Assembly (NCBI GenBank): GCA_014650475.1
Contig: BMVA01000008.1
Location: 186,001-250,000, forward strand
Length of the DNA: 64,000 nt
Direction: 5' to 3'
From: Streptomyces albogriseolus
GTDB taxonomy: Bacteria > Actinomycetota > Actinomycetes > Streptomycetales > Streptomycetaceae
Both the position numbers and the translations under genes were made by a program. Shown piece after piece: positions 54,356 through 63,268 of this stretch; position 1 is the first letter of the stretch, and the number at the start of each line of letters is the position of its first letter. The notes under the pieces are model-generated. The model had not been told where the DNA came from. It saw nothing but the letters and a program-made list of their open reading frames with translations, and searched no databases.

Positions 54356-54369
54356 TGGGAGCGCTTCCA
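54356..54369. promoter_or_regulatory. CebR box overlapping the bglC start codon
   Basis: TGGGAGCGCTTCCA, one mismatch from the perfect box; its last base is the A of the bglC ATG, so bound CebR would sit across the start of the coding region. Confidence 0.85.
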
Positions 54370-55808
54370 TGTCTGACTCCGCCACGCCGGCGACCCCGGT
54401 GACCTTTCCTCCGGCCTTCCTCTGGGGCGCCGCGACCTCCGCGTACCAGATCGAGGGGGCGGTGCGGGAGGACGGACGTACCCCTTCCATCTGGGACACC
54501 TTCAGCCACACGCCGGGAAAGACGGCCGGCGGCGACACCGGTGACATCGCTGTCGACCACTACCACCGCTACCGCGACGACGTGGCGCTGATGGCCGACC
54601 TCAACCTCCAGGCCTACCGCTTCTCCGTGTCCTGGTCCCGGGTGCAGCCCACCGGCCGCGGCCCGGCCGTGCAGCGCGGTCTGGACTTCTACCGCCGGCT
54701 GGTCGACGAGCTGCTGGAGAAGGGCATCAAGCCGGCCGTCACCCTCTACCACTGGGACCTGCCGCAGGAGCTGGAGGACGCGGGCGGCTGGCCGGAGCGC
54801 GACACCGCCTACCGCTTCGCCGAGTACGCGCGGATCGTGGGCGAGGCGCTCGGCGACCGCGTCGAGACGTGGATGACGCTCAACGAGCCCTGGTGCAGCG
54901 CCTTCCTGGGCTACGCCTCCGGCGTCCACGCCCCCGGCCGCACCGACCCGGCCGCCGCGCTGAAGGCCGCCCACCACCTCAACCTGGCGCACGGCCTGGG
55001 CACCAAGGCGCTGCGCTCGGTGATGCCGGCCCGCAACCAGATCTCCCTCAGCCTCAACACCTCCGTGGTGCGCCCGCTGAACCCGGACGACCCGGCGGAC
55101 CGTGCGGCGGCCCGCAAGATCGACGACCTGTCGGGCGGCGTCTTCCACGGCCCCGTCCTGCACGGCGCCTACCCGGAGACGCTGCTGGAGGCGACCTCCT
55201 CGGTGACCGACTGGTCGTGCATCCAGGACGGCGACATGGACACGATCCACCAGCCGATCGACGCGCTGGGCCTCAACTACTACACGCCGACCCTGGTGTC
55301 GGCCGCCGACCCCGACGACAAGGGCCCGCGCGCCGACGGTCACGGGGCGAGCGAGCACTCGCCGTGGCCCGCCGCCGACGACGTGGCCTTCCACCAGTCG
55401 CCGGGCGACCTGACGGAGATGGGCTGGTCGGTCGACCCGACCGGGCTGCACGAGCTGATCATGCGCTACCACCGCGAGGCTCCCGGCCTGCCCCTCTACA
55501 TCACGGAGAACGGCGCCGCCTACGACGACAAGCCGGACGCCGACGGCAAGGTCCACGACCCGGAGCGCGTGGCCTACCTGTACGGCCACCTCTCCGCGGT
55601 GCGCCGGGCCATCGCCGACGGCGCCGACGTGCGCGGCTACTTCCTGTGGTCGCTGCTGGACAACTTCGAGTGGGCGTACGGCTACGAGAAGCGCTTCGGC
55701 GCCGTGTACGTCGACTACGTCAGCCAGAAGCGGACGCCGAAGTCGAGCGCGCTGTGGTACGCGCGTGCGGCGAAGGCGGGTGCGCTTCCGGAGCCCGAGG
55801 GCATCTGA
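54369..55808 (+). CDS. bglC: Beta-glucosidase (GH1)
   Basis: 479-aa intracellular family 1 beta-glucosidase hydrolysing cellobiose imported by CebEFG. The acid/base is in WMTLNEPW (about residue 172) and the nucleophile in [12 protein letters not shown] (about 379); the C-terminal RYVDY-like block ([20 protein letters not shown]) is typical. Under a CebR box at its own start, so separately regulated from cebEFG. Its stop codon lies in the loop of a 15-bp hairpin. Confidence 0.94.
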   Translation: MSDSATPATPVTFPPAFLWGAATSAYQIEGAVREDGRTPSIWDTFSHTPGKTAGGDTGDIAVDHYHRYRDDVALMADLNLQAYRFSVSWSRVQPTGRGPAVQRGLDFYRRLVDELLEKGIKPAVTLYHWDLPQELEDAGGWPERDTAYRFAEYARIVGEALGDRVETWMTLNEPWCSAFLGYASGVHAPGRTDPAAALKAAHHLNLAHGLGTKALRSVMPARNQISLSLNTSVVRPLNPDDPADRAAARKIDDLSGGVFHGPVLHGAYPETLLEATSSVTDWSCIQDGDMDTIHQPIDALGLNYYTPTLVSAADPDDKGPRADGHGASEHSPWPAADDVAFHQSPGDLTEMGWSVDPTGLHELIMRYHREAPGLPLYITENGAAYDDKPDADGKVHDPERVAYLYGHLSAVRRAIADGADVRGYFLWSLLDNFEWAYGYEKRFGAVYVDYVSQKRTPKSSALWYARAAKAGALPEPEGI

Positions 55809-55825
55809 CGGCCCTCGGGCTCCGG
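55788..55825 (+). terminator. bglC terminator with stop codon in the loop
   Basis: Perfect 15-bp stem (CCGGAGCCCGAGGGC with GCCCTCGGGCTCCGG) and an 8-nt loop containing the TGA (55806-55808). First of four long hairpins in the bglC/GH18 gap. Confidence 0.85.
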
Positions 55826-55850
55826 GAGGAACGGGGCGCGGGTGCGGGGG

Positions 55851-55887
55851 GCGGGGCGCGGCGCCCCGGGGGAGTGCCGCGCCCCGC
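55851..55887. terminator. Second hairpin of the bglC/GH18 array
   Basis: Perfect 12-bp stem (GCGGGGCGCGGC with GCCGCGCCCCGC), 13-nt loop. Confidence 0.7.
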
Positions 55888-55891
55888 TCGT

Positions 55892-55940
55892 GTGCGTCCG
55901 GGCCCTGCCACGCAGGCCGGGGGCCTGTCGCCGGACGCAC
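55892..55940. repeat. Third inverted repeat of the bglC/GH18 array
   Basis: Perfect 10-bp arms (GTGCGTCCGG with CCGGACGCAC) around 29 bases that contain further GGCC-type self-complementary segments. Confidence 0.6.
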
Positions 55941-55942
55941 GG

Positions 55943-55982
55943 GTGCCCCGGCCGGGTGGGGGGTAGGGTCCGGCCGGGGCAC
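55943..55982. terminator. Fourth hairpin of the bglC/GH18 array
   Basis: Perfect 13-bp stem (GTGCCCCGGCCGG with CCGGCCGGGGCAC), 14-nt loop, 45 bases beyond the stop of the leftward GH18 gene and so its probable terminator. Confidence 0.75.
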
Positions 55983-56027
55983 GCGTTCCCCGTTTCCTCA
56001 GGTGGCTCGGTTGGTCCGCCCGGCGGC

Positions 56028-57077
56028 TCAGCTGTAGGCCGCGAACGCCTTCGAGAAGGCGAACGTGTCCTGGAGGATCGAGCTGCAGGTGGCGTCGGCG
56101 GCCGGCTTCTCGCCCTCGGGGCACTGCCGGTCGCGGGTGCCGGACCACATCGACAGCCGGCCCAGTCCCTTGGTCTTGGCGAACTCCACCAGCTGGGTGG
56201 CGTCCTCGACCGTGAAGATCTCGGTGACGACGTCGTTGACGCCGATCATCGGGGTGACCGCGACCGTCCTCCACGCCTCGGCCTCGCCGAGCCCGAGGAC
56301 GTCCTTGAGCTGGGCCTGGGTGGCGGTGGCGGCCTGCTCCGCGTAGGTGCCCATGTCGCCGCTGTACGCCGGGCCGTAGTCCATCGCCATGATGTTGACG
56401 GCGTCGATGCGCACGCCGTTCTCCTTGGCGTCGGCGAGGAGGTTCACGCCGTCCTGGGTGAGCCCTTCCGGCATCACCGGGAGGGTGAAGGAGACGTCCA
56501 GGTCCGGGTGGGACTTCTGCAGGGCGGCGATCGCCTGCGCCCGGCGGGTGTTGGCCTCCGCGTTCGGCAGCGCGCCGCCCTCGACGTCGAAGTCCACCTT
56601 GGTGAGCCGGTAGGTGTCGACGACCTCGGTGTAGGCGGCGGTGAGCGCCTCCACCGAGCCGCAGGTGGTGCCGAGTTCGGAGCCGGCCGCGCCGCCGAAG
56701 GAGACGCGGACGTCGCCTCCCGCCTCGCGCAGCGCGCCGATCCGCGCGGCCACCGGGTTGTCGCCGAGGCCGCCGGTGCCGCCCCACTTGGGGGTGCAGC
56801 CGCCGCCGTCGGTGATGAACGCGAGGGTGTACTCCTTCACACCGGTCGCCTCGGCGCTCGCCAGCAGGTCGAACGCCGGGCTGAGGGAGGTGTCGACGTA
56901 GGGGGCGAAGCCCGCGCCGGTGGTCTCCGTGGGGCCGGCGGCCGTCTCGGTGGCGGGCTCTCCCGTGGCCAGTGCGGTGTTCGTGAACAGGAACGCTCCG
57001 CCGGCGGCGACGGCCGCGGCCGCCACCGCGCCCATCGCCTTGTTCCTGCCGCTGATCCTGCGCCGGTGCGTGCTCAT
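56028..57077 (-). CDS. Secreted GH18 chitinase-like protein
   Basis: 349-aa exported protein with a GH18-type barrel. A signal peptide ends near NTALATGEP. The GH18 catalytic motif appears as VDFDVEGG with the catalytic Glu near the middle of the protein; strand motifs FAPYVDTSL, VRVSFGGAAGS and INIMAMDYGPAYSG are typical of bacterial chitinases of the ChiC/D type. No carbohydrate-binding module is present, unlike many Streptomyces chitinases. Confidence 0.85.
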   Translation of the reverse strand: MSTHRRRISGRNKAMGAVAAAAVAAGGAFLFTNTALATGEPATETAAGPTETTGAGFAPYVDTSLSPAFDLLASAEATGVKEYTLAFITDGGGCTPKWGGTGGLGDNPVAARIGALREAGGDVRVSFGGAAGSELGTTCGSVEALTAAYTEVVDTYRLTKVDFDVEGGALPNAEANTRRAQAIAALQKSHPDLDVSFTLPVMPEGLTQDGVNLLADAKENGVRIDAVNIMAMDYGPAYSGDMGTYAEQAATATQAQLKDVLGLGEAEAWRTVAVTPMIGVNDVVTEIFTVEDATQLVEFAKTKGLGRLSMWSGTRDRQCPEGEKPAADATCSSILQDTFAFSKAFAAYS

Positions 57078-57188
57078 CGCATGCCTGCCTTCGTTGCGTT
57101 CGTGGGGGGAGGTCGCGGCAGCACGCTAGTGATCCGGAACCGGACAACTCGCCTGATCCGGACGGCGGCAGGGAACCTTAGGGTCCGC

Positions 57189-58598
57189 TTAAGGAAGGGA
57201 TCGGGAGCGGTTAAAGGACAGGGCGCCGCGGCCCGTCCGGCGCCGGCGGACGCTCCCCCGGTGCCCGCGCCGCCGCGGCGGCCGGTCGCGGCCGTCGAGC
57301 TGGATCCAGATGCGCACCTCGGTCCCGCCGAGCACCGACCGGCCGATGCGCACGTCGCCGCCCGTGGACTCGGCGAGGCGGCGCACGATGTCCAGGCCGA
57401 GTCCGGTGGAGCCGTCCGTGCCGGAGCCCCGGCCGCGGGCCATCGCCGTCTCGGGGTCGGCTATGCCGGGGCCCGCGTCGGAGACGAGCACGATCACCGC
57501 GTCCTCGCCGTTGTGCACGTCGACGGCGAAGGCGGTGCCTTCGGAGGTGTGCCGGAAGACGTTGCCGAGCAGGGCGTCGAGGGAGGCGGCCAGGTCGGCG
57601 CGGGCCACCGGGATGCGCACCGGCCGGTCCGCCCCGGCCACCCGCCACTTGCGGCCCTCGTCCTCGGCGAGCGCCGACCAGAACGCCATCCGCTCGCGCA
57701 CCACCTCGGCCGCGTCGCAGCCCGCGCCGGGACCGGCCGCGGCCGTCTGCGGCTTGGCGTCGCGGGCGGTGCGGATGATGGTGTCGACCTCGCGCTCCAG
57801 CTGCTCGACGGCGGCCCGGGTCTGCTCGGCGGCCGGACCGTCGCCCAGGGAGGCGGCGTTGAGCCGCAGCACGGTGAGCGGGGTGCGCAGCCGGTGGGAC
57901 AGGTCGGCGGCCAGCTCCCGCTCGTTGGCGAGGAGCTGGACGACCTGGTCGGCCATGGAGTTGAACGCCACGGCGGCCAGCCGCAGTTCGGTCGGCCCCT
58001 CCTCGGGCACGCGGGCGCCGAGCTTGCCCTCGCCCAGTTCGTGCGCCCCCTCGACCAGCCGCTGGGCGGGGCGCACCATGCGCACGCCCAGCCGGTCGGC
58101 GACCGCGACGGAGCCGACGATCAGAGCGGCGCCGACGGCCGCGAGGACCGCCCAGGCCGTGCCGACGCCGTTGGTGACCGCGGACTCCGGGACGAACACC
58201 TCGACGACGGCGATCTCGCCGGAGCTGAGCGCGACCGGCTGGAGCAGGGCCGAGCCGCCGGGCACGGTGGAGGTGGAGGCACGGCCCAGCTCCCGCACGG
58301 CGGCGACGTCCTGGTCGGAGGCCCGCCGCTCCCCTATGTCCAAGGGCTGTTCGCCGGCGGCGGCGGGGAGGTGCACCGCCATGTCGGTGCCGGAGCCGGC
58401 CGAGGCGACGACCCGCTCCAGCTGGGCGCGGTCGGTGGTGATGGACAGCGCGGGGGCGACGGCCGCGGCCTCCCGCTCCGCGCCGGCGAAGGCGCGGTCA
58501 CGGGCCATCTCACGGATGACCAGGCCGAGCGGGACGGCGAAGGCCACCACGACCATCGCGGTCACCGCCAGCGACACCTTCACCAGGGCCCATCTCAT
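57189..58598 (-). CDS. HAMP-containing sensor histidine kinase
   Basis: 469-aa sensor kinase: two transmembrane helices (about 7-28 and 147-167) flanking an extracytoplasmic loop, HAMP, the HisKA block LAADLSHRLRTPLTVLRLNA with His235, and a HATPase_c domain with DALLGNVFRHT and TGLGLDIVRRLAESTGG. An Arg-rich C-terminal tail of about 35 residues follows. Start overlaps the response regulator stop (ATGA); the two are a cognate pair. Confidence 0.92.
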   Translation of the reverse strand: MRWALVKVSLAVTAMVVVAFAVPLGLVIREMARDRAFAGAEREAAAVAPALSITTDRAQLERVVASAGSGTDMAVHLPAAAGEQPLDIGERRASDQDVAAVRELGRASTSTVPGGSALLQPVALSSGEIAVVEVFVPESAVTNGVGTAWAVLAAVGAALIVGSVAVADRLGVRMVRPAQRLVEGAHELGEGKLGARVPEEGPTELRLAAVAFNSMADQVVQLLANERELAADLSHRLRTPLTVLRLNAASLGDGPAAEQTRAAVEQLEREVDTIIRTARDAKPQTAAAGPGAGCDAAEVVRERMAFWSALAEDEGRKWRVAGADRPVRIPVARADLAASLDALLGNVFRHTSEGTAFAVDVHNGEDAVIVLVSDAGPGIADPETAMARGRGSGTDGSTGLGLDIVRRLAESTGGDVRIGRSVLGGTEVRIWIQLDGRDRPPRRRGHRGSVRRRRTGRGALSFNRSRSLP

Positions 58599-59329
58599 CG
58601 CGGCGGCTCCGCCCCGGGCGCGTGCACGGGTCCGGCCGCGTCGGCCGGCGGCTCCAGCTTCACGCCGACGCCGCGCAGGGTGTGCAGGTAGCGCGGGCGG
58701 GCGGCGGTCTCCCCCAGCTTCCGGCGCAGCCAGGACAGATGGACGTCGATGGTCTGGTCGTCGCCGTAGGACTGCTGCCACACCTCGGCGAGCAGCTCCC
58801 GCCGGGGCACGACCACGCCGGGCCGCCCGGCGAGGAAGGCGAGCAGGTCGAACTCGCGTCTGGTGAGGTCGAGTCGGGCGCCGTCCAGTTCGGCCTGGCG
58901 GCGCAGCGGGTCGACGGTGAGGCCGCCGACCCGGATCACCGGGGAGGGCGCGGCCTCGCCGCCGCCGGAGCGGGCGCGGCGCAGCACGGCCGCCATCCTG
59001 GCGGAGAGGTGCTCCACCGAGAACGGCTTGGTCAGATAGTCGTCCGCGCCGGCGTTCAGCAGCCGCACGATCTCCGTCTCGTCGTCGCGGGCGGTGGCGA
59101 CGATGACCGGGACGTCGGTGATGCCGCGGAGCATCTTCAGGGCCTCGGAGCCGTCGAGATCCGGCAGTCCGAGGTCCAGGACGACCACGTCGAAGCGGAA
59201 ATGGGCGGCCTCGCGCAGCGCCTCCAGCGCGGTCCCGACGCTGCGCACGGTGTGCGAGGCGTCGGTCAGCTGCCGGATGAGCGCCGAACGTACGAACTGG
59301 TCGTCCTCGACCACGAGAACACTTGCCAT
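58595..59329 (-). CDS. OmpR/PhoB-family response regulator
   Basis: 244-aa response regulator. Receiver domain with VVEDD at the N-terminus and phospho-acceptor Asp52 (VVLDLGLPDLDG), then a winged-helix Trans_reg_C domain (LDLTRREFDLLAFLAGRPG and QTIDVHLSWLRRKLGETAAR). A -10-like TACGGT ends 7 bases before the ATG and there is no ribosome site: probably leaderless. Transcribed with the sensor kinase. Confidence 0.92.
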   Translation of the reverse strand: MASVLVVEDDQFVRSALIRQLTDASHTVRSVGTALEALREAAHFRFDVVVLDLGLPDLDGSEALKMLRGITDVPVIVATARDDETEIVRLLNAGADDYLTKPFSVEHLSARMAAVLRRARSGGGEAAPSPVIRVGGLTVDPLRRQAELDGARLDLTRREFDLLAFLAGRPGVVVPRRELLAEVWQQSYGDDQTIDVHLSWLRRKLGETAARPRYLHTLRGVGVKLEPPADAAGPVHAPGAEPPR

Positions 59330-59473
59330 GGGCGGCACCGTACGCCATGCCGTGCGGGGGCGGCCGGGGCCTGTGGACAACTCAGGACGAGCTTCCCGAA
59401 GGCCTGTGGACGGTCCGTCCACACCGTCCGGGGCGCGACACGGGTGGGGCGTGTGGGGCACTATGGGCCGACG

Positions 59474-60031
59474 ATGCGCAGAGGACTCCTACACGTACTG
59501 GCCTGGCTGCTCGCCACGGGCGCGGCCGTGACGCTGTCGTGGTGGGGCGTCAGCACGGTGATGGAGGGCACGGCCTACGACCCGCCGCGCGCCCTGCCGA
59601 TCCCGGCGGGCGAGGAGAAGGCGCGGGCGGTGTCGTCGTCCACGCACCGCCCCTCCGCCGGGCCGTCGCAGGACGAGGACGGGAAGCGGACGGAGAAGTC
59701 CCGTGAGCCGTCGGGGACTCCGGCCACCGAGTCCGCGCCGCCCGATCCGACGCCTTCGCGCACCGCGTCCCCCTCGAAGACGCCCTCCGCGCCGGAGACG
59801 ACCCCCGCCGGGGAGGTCAGGAGCTACGACACCCGGGGCGGCCGGGCGGTGTTCGACATCGGGAAGACGTCCGCGTCGCTGGTGTCGGCGACGCCGGGGG
59901 CCGGCTGGTCGATGCAGGTGTGGAAGACGGAGACGTGGATCCGGGTGGAGTTCGCCTCGGGAGCGGACCGGGTGACGGTCTTCTGCACCTGGCACGACGG
60001 CCCGCCGCGGGTGGAGATCGCCACGTACTGA
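59474..60031 (+). CDS. Membrane-anchored protein with a Pro/Ser/Thr-rich linker
   Basis: 185 aa. One N-terminal transmembrane helix (LLHVLAWLLATGAAVTLSWW), a low-complexity Pro/Ser/Thr/Glu linker (about residues 50-115) and a small C-terminal domain (SYDTRGGRAVFDIGKTSASL, VWKTETWIRVEFASGADRVT) ending in a beta strand. I recall similar proteins in Streptomyces, always uncharacterised. A -10-like CACTAT lies 9 bases before the ATG. Divergent from the response regulator gene (144-base gap). Confidence 0.7.
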   Translation: MRRGLLHVLAWLLATGAAVTLSWWGVSTVMEGTAYDPPRALPIPAGEEKARAVSSSTHRPSAGPSQDEDGKRTEKSREPSGTPATESAPPDPTPSRTASPSKTPSAPETTPAGEVRSYDTRGGRAVFDIGKTSASLVSATPGAGWSMQVWKTETWIRVEFASGADRVTVFCTWHDGPPRVEIATY

Positions 60032-60109
60032 CGCCGTACCGGGGCGCGTTCGGCGCGCGTCGGTGGGCGTCGGTGCGCGTTCGGCGCGTCTCAGCAGGTT
60101 CGGGCGCGT

Positions 60110-60979
60110 TCAGCGGAAGGCGTCGGCGGGCGGCGCCGGTGACGCGACCGCGCCGAGGTCGGTCACGGGGGCCGCGCCGCCGGTGAAGTCGGTGAGTTCC
60201 CGGCCGTGCTGGACCCGGCCGGAGTGGGGGTCGGAGGCGGCCCGGCGGGTCAGCTCGGCGACCGGCAGCGGCGCGTCGGAGGCGACCAGGACCGCGTTGC
60301 CGAACCGCTTGCCGCGCAGCACGGCCGGGTCGGCGATCAGCGCGAGTTCGGCGAACCGGGCGGCGGCGGTGGCGATCTGGCCGCGCAGATGCGTGAGCGG
60401 CGGCCCGTCGGCGAGGTTGGCGGTGTAGATCCCGCCGGGTGCGAGGGTCCTGCGGACCTCGTCGAGGAACTCGGTGGAGGTCAGGTGGGCCGGGGTGCGG
60501 GCGCCGCTGAAGACGTCGGCGACGACGAGGTCGGCCCAGCCGTCGGGTACCTTGGCGAGCCCTTCGCGGGCGTCCGCCGTGCGCACCCGGATCCGCGCCC
60601 GGGGATCGAGCGGCAGCTCCCGCCGGACCAGCCGCACCAGCGCCCCGTCGCGCTCGACGACCTGCTGGGTGGAGCGGGGGCGGGTGGCGGCGACGTACCG
60701 GGCGAGGGTGAGGGCGCCGCCGCCGAGGTGCACGGCCCGCAGGGGCTTTCCGGGCGGGGCGGCGAGGTCGACGACGTGCCCGAAGCGGCGCTGGTACTCG
60801 AAGGAGAGGTGGGCGGGGTCGTCCAGGTCGACGTGCGACTGGGGCGCGTCGTCGATCAGCAGCGTCCAGCCGCGTGGCCGGTCGCGGTCCGGGACGAGCC
60901 GGGCGGTCCCTCCGTCGACCTGCTCGGTGACGGCCTCGACGGCCGCCTGTCCCCGTCCGCTGCTCCTGCCCCGTGCCAT
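60110..60979 (-). CDS. Spermidine-synthase-like methyltransferase-fold protein
   Basis: 289 aa with the spermidine synthase (SpeE) fold: VHLGGGALTLARYVAATRP (nucleotide-binding loop), VVERDGALVRLVRREL, and DLVVADVFSGARTPAHLTST. The N-terminal part (DDAPQSHVDLDDPAHLSFEY) resembles the substrate-binding beta strands. No SpeD is nearby, and actinomycete members of this family are often not true spermidine synthases. ATG 60979 with a -10-like GACAAT six bases upstream: probably leaderless. Confidence 0.82.
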   Translation of the reverse strand: MARGRSSGRGQAAVEAVTEQVDGGTARLVPDRDRPRGWTLLIDDAPQSHVDLDDPAHLSFEYQRRFGHVVDLAAPPGKPLRAVHLGGGALTLARYVAATRPRSTQQVVERDGALVRLVRRELPLDPRARIRVRTADAREGLAKVPDGWADLVVADVFSGARTPAHLTSTEFLDEVRRTLAPGGIYTANLADGPPLTHLRGQIATAAARFAELALIADPAVLRGKRFGNAVLVASDAPLPVAELTRRAASDPHSGRVQHGRELTDFTGGAAPVTDLGAVASPAPPADAFR

Positions 60980-61055
60980 GCGGTCATTGTCCCAGGCGGC
61001 GCGTCCGCACCCCGCCGGGGCCACGCGGCCGGCCGCTCCCCGGCCGCCCGGACGC

Positions 61056-61445
61056 TCAACTGCAGCTGTCCGCCGCCTCGATCATCCGCTGGGCCTGCCC
61101 CAGGGCCTCGCGCAGCACCGCGGGGTCGGTCGCCAGGTCGGCCTCACCTGGCGGCACCAGCCAGTCGGAGCCCTTCGCCGGCCGGTCGGGCGTCAGACGG
61201 ATGCCGCGGCCGTCGGTCTCCGTACAGACGCTGCCGGGGACGTCCCACGCGGCCGCGGTGCCGGGCGGCACCAGGAAGCCGAGGGTGTCGCAGCCGCCGT
61301 CGTGCAGCACCGGACCCACCGCGTCCCCGGCTCCGCGCCGCAGGATGTCCACCGCCTCCAGGCCCTGCCGGGCCGGGACGGTGACCACGTCACAGTCCGG
61401 GCCGACGGGTTCAAGGGGGTCGTTCTTCCGGCTGGTCGTCATCAT
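61056..61445 (-). CDS. Small conserved actinomycete protein
   Basis: 129 aa, cytoplasmic. Conserved-looking block CDVVTVPARQGLEAVDIL and DTLGFLVPPGTAAAWDVPGS, then SDWLVPPGEADLATDPAVLR. I recall this protein near primase/polymerase-type genes in other Streptomyces, but no such gene is next to it here. ATG 61445 follows GGAGG by seven bases. Function unknown. Confidence 0.75.
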   Translation of the reverse strand: MMTTSRKNDPLEPVGPDCDVVTVPARQGLEAVDILRRGAGDAVGPVLHDGGCDTLGFLVPPGTAAAWDVPGSVCTETDGRGIRLTPDRPAKGSDWLVPPGEADLATDPAVLREALGQAQRMIEAADSCS

Positions 61446-61728
61446 CCCGGCCTCCACCACACGGATCACGCTCGGACGAGGGGTCGGGAGTCGGGGGCTC
61501 CCGGTCCACAGGGTTCAACGAGCCGCGCCGTCAAGGGCTACGCCGGAAGTCCGCCGCAAAGGATGGCACTTCATGGCAGATCACGGACGACATATCCGTC
61601 ATGTGGTCAAACTCAGCGTACCCAGCTCGTCACAGCAGGTACGTTCATGCCCGCCGGAAACAGGGTGGCACCCTGACAAGCCGCCCCGTTTCCGGCATGG
61701 TTCGACGGTTCGCAGAGAGGACCCGGCC

Positions 61729-63183
61729 ATGGCGTCGTCATCGGTGCCCTCGTCCCAGCCAGCCCGGCCGCCGCGGCCGAATCTCGTCTTCCGGCACCTG
61801 CGCGGATCGCGCTCGCCGGCCGAGTTCGCCGCGGCGGTCCGGCGGGCCGCCCGCGAGATCGGCGAGCGGGTCAGCTGTGACGCGCGGTACGTGCACCGGG
61901 TGGAGGCGGGCGAGATCCGCTGCCCCAACTACGCCTACGAACGGGTCTTCCTGCACATGTTCCCCGGCCGCACGCTGACCGACCTGGGCTTCGCGCCCCG
62001 CTCGTCGGTCCGCGGGCGCCGGACCCGGGCCGCCGGGGACCAGCCCGCGGCCCGTCCCGAGAACCCGGCGAACGCCACGAGTGAGACCAGCGGGGCGTGC
62101 GAGCCGTATGAGACGCACGACAGGTACGACACGTACGACGAGTACGACCCGCACGACCACGAGGAGAGCGACGTGCTGCGTCGCGCATTCATGACCGGCG
62201 GTGGCGCCACGGTGGCCGCCGCCCTGAGCCCGTACGGGCTCGCCCCGGAGGCTTCGGCGGCACAGCGCCCGGTGCGCCGTGCGGGGACGTCGGACGCGTG
62301 CGCCCTGGAGGAGGCCGTGCGCCGGATCCGGGTGCTCGACGACCGCCACGGGGCGGACGGGCTCTACCGCCGTGCGGCGGCCCCGCTGCGGGCCGCGTAC
62401 GCGCTGCTGGACGCGGGGGCGACCCGGCAGCGCACGGCGGACCGGCTGTACGCGGGCGCCGGGGAGCTGGCCATCTCGGTGGGCTGGCTGGCGCACGACT
62501 CGGGCCGCTTCGACGACGCGCGCTCGCACTACGCGGAGGCGCTGGCGACGGCCCGGGTGACGGGCGACGCCGGGCTGGAGGCGCACGCGTTCTGCAACAT
62601 GGCGTTCCTCGCCCGGGACGCGGGCCGCCCCCGGGAGGCGGTGCGGGCCGCTCAGGCGGCCCAGCGGGCGGCGCGGCCGCTCGGCTCGCCCCGGCTGATG
62701 TCGCTGCTGGCGCTGCGCGAGGCGGGCGGCTGGGCCGGGCTGGCCGACCGCACGGGCTGTGAGCAGGCGCTGATCCGGGCCCAGGCGTACTTCGACCGCG
62801 GGCCCGCGGAGGCGGACCCCGAGTGGATGACCTTCTACGGGGAGGCCGAGCTGGAGGGCCTGGAGGCGCAGTGCTGGTCCACGCTCGGCGACTGGACGCG
62901 CGCGGCGCGCCATGCCCGGCGGGCGGCGGAGCTCCAGGACCCGCACTTCACCCGGAACATCGCGCTGTACACGGCGGAGCTGGCCGACGACCTGGCCCGC
63001 GGCGGCCGTCCCGAGGAGGCCGCCCAGGCCGGGATGCGCGCCCTGGACCTGCTGGGCGAGGTCCAGTCGTCCCGCGTCCGCTCGATGCTGTCCGGCACCT
63101 CACGCGTCCTGCTGCCGCACCGCCGGACGTCCGGCGTCTCGCAGTTCCTGGACCGCCACGCCTCCCTGCCGCGCATGGTGTGA
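61729..63183 (+). CDS. NsdA-like regulator with TPR repeats
   Basis: 484 aa. The N-terminus is helix-turn-helix-like (FAAAVRRAAREIGERVSCDA, YVHRVEAGEIRCPNYAYERV), then a linker with a Tyr-Asp-rich repeat (YETHDRYDTYDEYDPHDHEE), a segment LRRAFMTGGGATVAAALSP that looks like a Tat-type motif but is internal, and a TPR-like alpha-helical domain (DDARSHYAEALATARVTGDA and following). This is the layout of NsdA/NsdB, negative regulators of Streptomyces differentiation. Own promoter; a 283-base gap upstream contains an ACGGA-N7-TCCGT dyad near 61582. Confidence 0.8.
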   Translation: MASSSVPSSQPARPPRPNLVFRHLRGSRSPAEFAAAVRRAAREIGERVSCDARYVHRVEAGEIRCPNYAYERVFLHMFPGRTLTDLGFAPRSSVRGRRTRAAGDQPAARPENPANATSETSGACEPYETHDRYDTYDEYDPHDHEESDVLRRAFMTGGGATVAAALSPYGLAPEASAAQRPVRRAGTSDACALEEAVRRIRVLDDRHGADGLYRRAAAPLRAAYALLDAGATRQRTADRLYAGAGELAISVGWLAHDSGRFDDARSHYAEALATARVTGDAGLEAHAFCNMAFLARDAGRPREAVRAAQAAQRAARPLGSPRLMSLLALREAGGWAGLADRTGCEQALIRAQAYFDRGPAEADPEWMTFYGEAELEGLEAQCWSTLGDWTRAARHARRAAELQDPHFTRNIALYTAELADDLARGGRPEEAAQAGMRALDLLGEVQSSRVRSMLSGTSRVLLPHRRTSGVSQFLDRHASLPRMV

Positions 63184-63268
63184 CCTCTCGGGACACGCGG
63201 GACACGGACCGCGGGGCCCCGCCGGCGCAGGGGGAACGCCGGCGGGGCCCCGCGGTGTCCGGGCCGGG

